From JADJNY01 sp046349615 (GTDB lineage Bacteria; Planctomycetota; UBA1135; GCA-002686595), in assembly GCA_046349615.1 (NCBI GenBank), contig JAXMBZ010000003.1, positions 310,001 to 374,000 on the forward strand: DNA of 64,000 bases, written 5' to 3'. The position numbers were made by a program, and so were the translations under genes. Below, one piece after another: positions 60,101-64,000 of the stretch (its first letter is position 1; every line of letters starts with the position of its first letter). A model generated the notes under the pieces. It saw only the letters and a list, made by a program, of their open reading frames with translations. It searched no databases and was not told the DNA's origin.

Positions 60101-61402
60101 CTACTTCGTCACGCGCACCGCAGCGCCCTCGGCGAGGTTCCCGGGCGCGAGCACGACCTCGTCGCCCTCGCCGACGCCGTCGAGCACCTCGACGCGCGCG
60201 TCGTCGCGCCGGCCGAGCTTGACGCGGCGTTCGAGGACCTTGCCGTCCTTCACGACGAGCAGCTTGTCGATGCCCGCGAACGACGCGACGGCCGCGGGCG
60301 GGACGACGAGCGCGCGCGCGTTCGCGTCGACGACGACCTCCGCGCGCACGAACGCGCCGGGGCGGAGCCAGGTCGGCGGCGTCACGCCCGCGGCGTCGGC
60401 CGTGCTCGCGATCGCGGGCACGTCGCACTCGACCACGAGCGCGCGGGACGCCGCGCCGAGCCCCGGTGCGACGCGCGCGATCGGCGCGCTGCCGCCGCCG
60501 CGCGCTCCGTCGACCGTGAAGCGGACCTCCTGCCCGGCGTGCACGTCGACCGCGTCGCGTTCGGGGATGCGCACGCGCAGACGCAGCGGATCGAGGCGCA
60601 CGAGCCGCGCGACCGGCGCGCCCGCCGCGAGGTAGTCCCCCGTGCCCGCGAGCCGCGCGGTGACCTCGCCCGCGTACGGCGCGACGACGCGCGTGTCCGC
60701 GAGCTGCTGCTTCGCGAGCGCGAGGTCCGCGCGCCGCGCCGCGAGCGTCGCGACGCGCACCTGCACGTCCTCGCGCGCCGCGACGAGCCGCGTCTCCGCG
60801 AGGCGGAGCGCGGTCTCCGCGTCGTCGAGGTCCGCCTGCGTCCCGACCTTGTCCTTCACGAGCGCGACGGCGCGCGCGTGGTCGCGCTTCGCCGCGTCGA
60901 GCTGCGTCTTCGCGAGCTTCACACCGCTCGTCGCCTCGACGTCGACCGCGTCGTCGTCGCCCGCGGCCGCGAGCCCGAGCGCCGTGCGCGCCGCCGCGAC
61001 CGCGGCCTCGGCCTGCTTCACGCGCAGCTCGTAGTCGCGCGCGTCGACCTCCGCGACGAGCGCGCCCGCGTCGACGCGGACGCCGAGGTCGACCGCGAGC
61101 CGCGCGAGGCGGCCGGGGACCTTGACCGAGAGCGCGCTCTCCTCGAACGCCGCGAGTTCGCCGGTCGCGGCGACCGACAGCGGCCACGCCTCGCGCGCGA
61201 CGCGCGCCGTGCGCACCTCGCGCGGCGCGACGCTCGACGGCGCGCCCGCGCTGCTCTTCGCCCCGCCCGCGGCGGCGCTCGCGTTGCCGCCGCTCGGGCT
61301 CGACGGCGCAGCCCCCCCACCCGGCGAAGGCGCGCACGCGGCGAGGAGGACGAGGACCGGCGCAAAGCGCGACAGGAGAGAGGACGACGCGGCGCGTTCC
61401 AT
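60101..61402 (-). CDS. RND periplasmic adaptor (HlyD/AcrA-like) lipoprotein
   Basis: 433 residues from ATG 61402; the lipobox is LLAAC (C23). After an Ala/Ser/Gly linker it shows the usual order: LSVKVPGRLARLAVDLGVRVDAGALVAEVDARDY (lipoyl), a long helical hairpin with AKTQLDAAKRDHARAVALVKDKVGTQADLDDAETAL, ADTRVVAPYAGEVTARLAGTGDYLAAG and LVRLDPLRLRVRIPERDA (beta barrel), then PGAFVRAEVVVDANARALVVPPAAV. It is cotranscribed with the RND permease. Confidence 0.93.
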   Translation of the reverse strand: MERAASSSLLSRFAPVLVLLAACAPSPGGGAAPSSPSGGNASAAAGGAKSSAGAPSSVAPREVRTARVAREAWPLSVAATGELAAFEESALSVKVPGRLARLAVDLGVRVDAGALVAEVDARDYELRVKQAEAAVAAARTALGLAAAGDDDAVDVEATSGVKLAKTQLDAAKRDHARAVALVKDKVGTQADLDDAETALRLAETRLVAAREDVQVRVATLAARRADLALAKQQLADTRVVAPYAGEVTARLAGTGDYLAAGAPVARLVRLDPLRLRVRIPERDAVDVHAGQEVRFTVDGARGGGSAPIARVAPGLGAASRALVVECDVPAIASTADAAGVTPPTWLRPGAFVRAEVVVDANARALVVPPAAVASFAGIDKLLVVKDGKVLERRVKLGRRDDARVEVLDGVGEGDEVVLAPGNLAEGAAVRVTK

Positions 61403-61534
61403 GCGCGGAGCATGATGCCGCGCGACGCGAGCCACGAATACCCCGAAGTGCGCCGCTCACGCGATCCGCACGCAATCGAAGCGCGTCGAGCGCCGAGCGC
61501 GCTTCGGAACCTCGCGGCGCGGCTTCGGAGCCCG

Positions 61535-63874
61535 TCAGCGCAATTCGACCGGCGCCTCGCGCGCGAGGTCCTCGAGGTCGCGCGGCGCGGGCGCCGACGC
61601 CTGCGGCCACACGTCGGTGCGGAAGCGCGCCCGCAGCGCCGCGGAGCCCGATTCCGCGGCCGCGCGCACCGCGCGGATGAGCGCGCGCTCGCCGTCCTCG
61701 TCGCGCCGCGCGCGCAGGCTCTCGACGGCCCAGTCGAGGCCCGCCGACGCGAACGGGAGCGCCGCCGCGTCGCCGAGCGCGCCGACGAGCAGCGTGCGCG
61801 CGGACACGTCCCCGCGCGCCGCGTGTTCGCCGAGTGCGAGTCCTTCGAAGAGCCCTGCGGGCGGCGCGGGGGCGAGCGCGCCTTCCTCGACCCCGAGTGC
61901 CACGGCGAGGAGCCGCGTCTCGAGCACGCTCGACTCCGCTCGCGCCGCTCGGGAGCTCTCGTTCGCCGCGGCTCCACCGCCTTGGCCCTTCGCGTCGACC
62001 GCGCGTCGTTCCGCGAGCGCGACGCGTCGCACGGTCTCCTCCGCAAGCGCTGCGCGGATGCGCTCGCTCCCCGCGCCGCGCGCGAGCGTGCGCAGGAGTT
62101 CGGCGACGCGCACGCGTCCTTGCGGGCGGTCGCGTTCCTCGTCGAGGAGCGCGAGCACGTGCGCCGTCACGGCCTCGATCGGCCGCGACGAGCGCGCGAT
62201 CCACGCGCACGCCGCGTCCTCGAGCGGCGCGGGCCACGTGCGCGGGAGCGCAGTGGGCTCGTCCCAACGCGCGGGCGGAACGACGCGCGCCGCGACGAGC
62301 CGTTCGACGAGGCCGTCGACGCTTCCCTCGCGGCTCGCGCGCTCGAAGTACGCTTCGGGCCGCTCGAGCACGAGCTCCGTCTCCGCCGCGCCGGGAAGCC
62401 GCGCGCGCACGCGGAGCCCTGCGTCGAGCAGCGCCGCGCTCGAAGGCTGCGCGTCCGCGCCCCAGCGCGCGACGCGGAGGGCGAGCTCGTCGCGCTCCGC
62501 GTCCGTCGCGGCGCCGCGTCCCTCCCACGCGACGAGCCGCGCCCACGTCGCGAGCCCGCCGGCGTCCTCCGCGAGCGCCGTGAACGCGCGCGCGTCGCCG
62601 CCGTCGGCGTCGCGCGGCCCCGCGAGCGCGAGCGCGCGCGCGATGCCCGCGACGCGCTCCGCACGCAGCGCCGGCGCGGGCTCGAGCGCGGGCTCCGCGA
62701 GGTACCGCGCGCAGAACGTGAGCACGTCGCGCCGCCGCCACGCGGGCGCGAGCGCGCCGCGCTCCGCCGCCGCAGAGAGCCCGTCGAGCCAGACGAGGTC
62801 GACACGCGGCGCGCCGTCGTCGGCCTGGCGCGGAGGGTTCGCGAGCGCATCGCGCGTCCTCGCGTCTCCGCCTTCCGCACCGCTCGAACCCGCGGCGAAC
62901 CCCGCGAGGAAACGCTCCTCCATCCACGCGACCGCGTCGGGCCACCCGCACGCGCCGAGGAAGCGCGCGTTCGCCGTGCGCGCGCTCGCGGTGTCCGCGT
63001 TCGCCGCGGCGAGGCACGCGTCGGCGAGGAGCTCGAGGCCCGTGCGCGTCTCGTCGTCGCGGGGGCCGAGCACGACGAGCCGCGCCGCGCGTCCGTCGAG
63101 ATCTTCGTCGAAGCCGAGTCCCGCGATCGAGAGCCCGTGTGCGCGCGCGAGCTGCGCGAGGAGCACGTCGCCGGTCCCGCGCAGGACGAGGCGCGCCCGG
63201 GCCGTCCTCGGACGCGGCGCGGGGTTCGCGTCGGGCGCGAGCGCGATCGGCGGCAGTCCGCGCGCGCCGCGCGCGAGGAGCACGGCCGCGCGCGCGACGC
63301 CGCCGTCCTCGGCCCGCGCGTCGAGCGCGAGCAGCTCGCCGTCCTCGCCCGCGAGCGCGCCGACGACGAGCCCGCGCGATCCGATCGGCCGATCCCAACC
63401 GGGCGTCCAGCGCGCGACGCGCTCCTCGAGCGCGTCGCGGGCGAGCGCGCGCGCGGGCGTCGGCGCCGAAAGGTCGAGCGCGATCCGCACGGCGAGGTCG
63501 AGCCCCCGCGGCGCGAGCGCGAGCGCGGAACGCACGCGGAGCGCGCGCTCGCTCCCGCCGTCCGCGAGCAGCTCCGTCACGCGCGCGACGTGCTCGGGCG
63601 CGAGCACGGACGCGAGCGCGCGCTCGCCCGCCGCGCGCTCGAACGGCGCATCCGCAGCGAGGCGTCGCACGGCCTCCTCGAACGCGTCGGCGGGCGACGC
63701 GGCGCCCGGCGCGAGCTCCGCTGCCGCGGGCGAAACCTCGACGGATACCGCGGCCTCGACCGAGCGCTCGATCGGCGCCGAGCGCGGGTCGAACTCGCGC
63801 GGGCACGGAGCCGGAGCTCCCGCGACGGCGAGGACGACGAGCGGCGCGAAGCAAACGGTCGGCACGCGGCGCAA
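61535..63874 (-). CDS. Large exported protein, unknown
   Basis: 779 residues; TTG 63874 gives a signal peptide with a basic start (MRRVPTVCFAPLVVLAVAGAPAP); a GTG three codons later is the alternative. The rest is Ala/Leu/Arg/Glu-rich helical sequence, perhaps HEAT-like (ERALASVLAPEHVARVTELLADGG, RALRVRSALALAPRGLDLAVR), with small beta patches. Two Cys-containing stretches (FLGACGWPDAV, DACLAAAN) occur. No family is recognised. It is 132 nt upstream of the RND adaptor on the same strand and may share its transcript. Confidence 0.6.
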   Translation of the reverse strand: MRRVPTVCFAPLVVLAVAGAPAPCPREFDPRSAPIERSVEAAVSVEVSPAAAELAPGAASPADAFEEAVRRLAADAPFERAAGERALASVLAPEHVARVTELLADGGSERALRVRSALALAPRGLDLAVRIALDLSAPTPARALARDALEERVARWTPGWDRPIGSRGLVVGALAGEDGELLALDARAEDGGVARAAVLLARGARGLPPIALAPDANPAPRPRTARARLVLRGTGDVLLAQLARAHGLSIAGLGFDEDLDGRAARLVVLGPRDDETRTGLELLADACLAAANADTASARTANARFLGACGWPDAVAWMEERFLAGFAAGSSGAEGGDARTRDALANPPRQADDGAPRVDLVWLDGLSAAAERGALAPAWRRRDVLTFCARYLAEPALEPAPALRAERVAGIARALALAGPRDADGGDARAFTALAEDAGGLATWARLVAWEGRGAATDAERDELALRVARWGADAQPSSAALLDAGLRVRARLPGAAETELVLERPEAYFERASREGSVDGLVERLVAARVVPPARWDEPTALPRTWPAPLEDAACAWIARSSRPIEAVTAHVLALLDEERDRPQGRVRVAELLRTLARGAGSERIRAALAEETVRRVALAERRAVDAKGQGGGAAANESSRAARAESSVLETRLLAVALGVEEGALAPAPPAGLFEGLALGEHAARGDVSARTLLVGALGDAAALPFASAGLDWAVESLRARRDEDGERALIRAVRAAAESGSAALRARFRTDVWPQASAPAPRDLEDLAREAPVELR

Positions 63875-63960
63875 GGTACCCGCGCGCGGCGGCGCGAGGG
63901 AAGGGAAGCGCGGCTCCGCGCCTGGAGAAGGACGCGCGCGGGCCGTATCCTCCGACGCGC

Positions 63961-64000
63961 ATGTTCCAGAAGCTCTTGATCGCGAACCGCGGCGAGGTCG
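63961..64000 (+). CDS. Biotin carboxylase / biotin-dependent carboxylase subunit (5' end only)
   Basis: From ATG 63961, MFQKLLIANRGEV matches the highly conserved N-terminus (KxLIANRGEIAxR) of AccC, PccA and pyruvate carboxylase. Only 13 codons lie in the window. Divergent from the unknown exported protein. Confidence 0.75.
   Translation, partial: MFQKLLIANRGEV

Noticed and set aside
56877..63962. A 2361-codon open frame on the minus strand
   Set aside because: Only the part below 60095 is the RND permease. The upstream part is Arg/Ala-rich and antisense-free noise lying across the adaptor and the unknown exported gene in another frame.
1..64000. tRNA, rRNA, CRISPR, insertion sequences, attachment sites
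   Set aside because: Looked for cloverleaf-like CCA-ended segments, regularly spaced direct repeats, and transposase or integrase motifs in the predicted proteins; none was seen.

Overview
The window is GC-rich (about 70%), densely coded DNA from a bacterial chromosome. The gene content points to a member of the Planctomycetota: three EutN/CcmL-type microcompartment vertex proteins beside a class II aldolase, large carboxypeptidase-regulatory-like repeat proteins, PilM/pseudopilin genes fused to extra domains, many secreted proteins of unknown function, and few clear Shine-Dalgarno sites. The assignment is inferred from gene content only; no rRNA, tRNA or CRISPR array was seen.

Layout. 1-1281: edge-truncated membrane protein (minus). 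1467-4018: OmpR-type response regulator and histidine kinase. 4179-6517: FAD oxidoreductase and SAM methyltransferase, coupled. 6737-9526 (minus): PpiD-like chaperone and scpB. 9733-10940 (minus): a lower-GC pair, a cysteine-rich secreted protein and a one-TM protein. 11138-29617 (minus): an 18.5-kb run of eleven close or overlapping genes built round type II secretion / type IV pilus parts: FHA protein, PilM-PilN fusion, PilO-like, TPR protein, GspG, GspH with a LamG-like domain, a 1752-residue GspK, GspJ, GspI, a secreted zinc-finger protein and a PPIase lipoprotein. No ATPase, inner-membrane platform, secretin or prepilin peptidase is in the run.

29843-37566: rsmE, radC, a 32-codon membrane ORF followed by a strong terminator, a two-CBS protein with a basic tail, a gluzincin overlapping a CxxCxxCC protein, a Ser/Thr kinase, and a single-ring ClpA/B-like AAA+ protein. 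38209-40335: an orphan VirD4/TraG-type ATPase. 40548-43649: a PPIase followed by three EutN-type shell proteins and a class II aldolase, a minimal-looking microcompartment locus without a hexameric shell gene. 43736-45863: ECF sigma factor, membrane anti-sigma candidate and a secretin-like exported protein, all overlapping. 45876-50368: Zn-type dehydrogenase and YugP peptidase (minus), then MerR regulator, cysteine desulfurase and an unknown protein (plus). 50566-54868: tandem paralogous repeat proteins. 54978-56714: SprT-like metallopeptidase facing a BY-kinase-like ATPase. 56877-61402: RND pump and its lipoprotein adaptor. 61535-63874: large unknown exported protein. 63961 to the edge: first codons of a biotin carboxylase.

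Most long opposite-strand reading frames are GC-driven shadows (Arg/Ala/Ser/Pro-rich, no recognisable motif) and were left out. Several start codons were moved inward from the longest frame on the basis of signal peptides, stop/start overlaps (ATGA, GTGA, TGATG) or family length.
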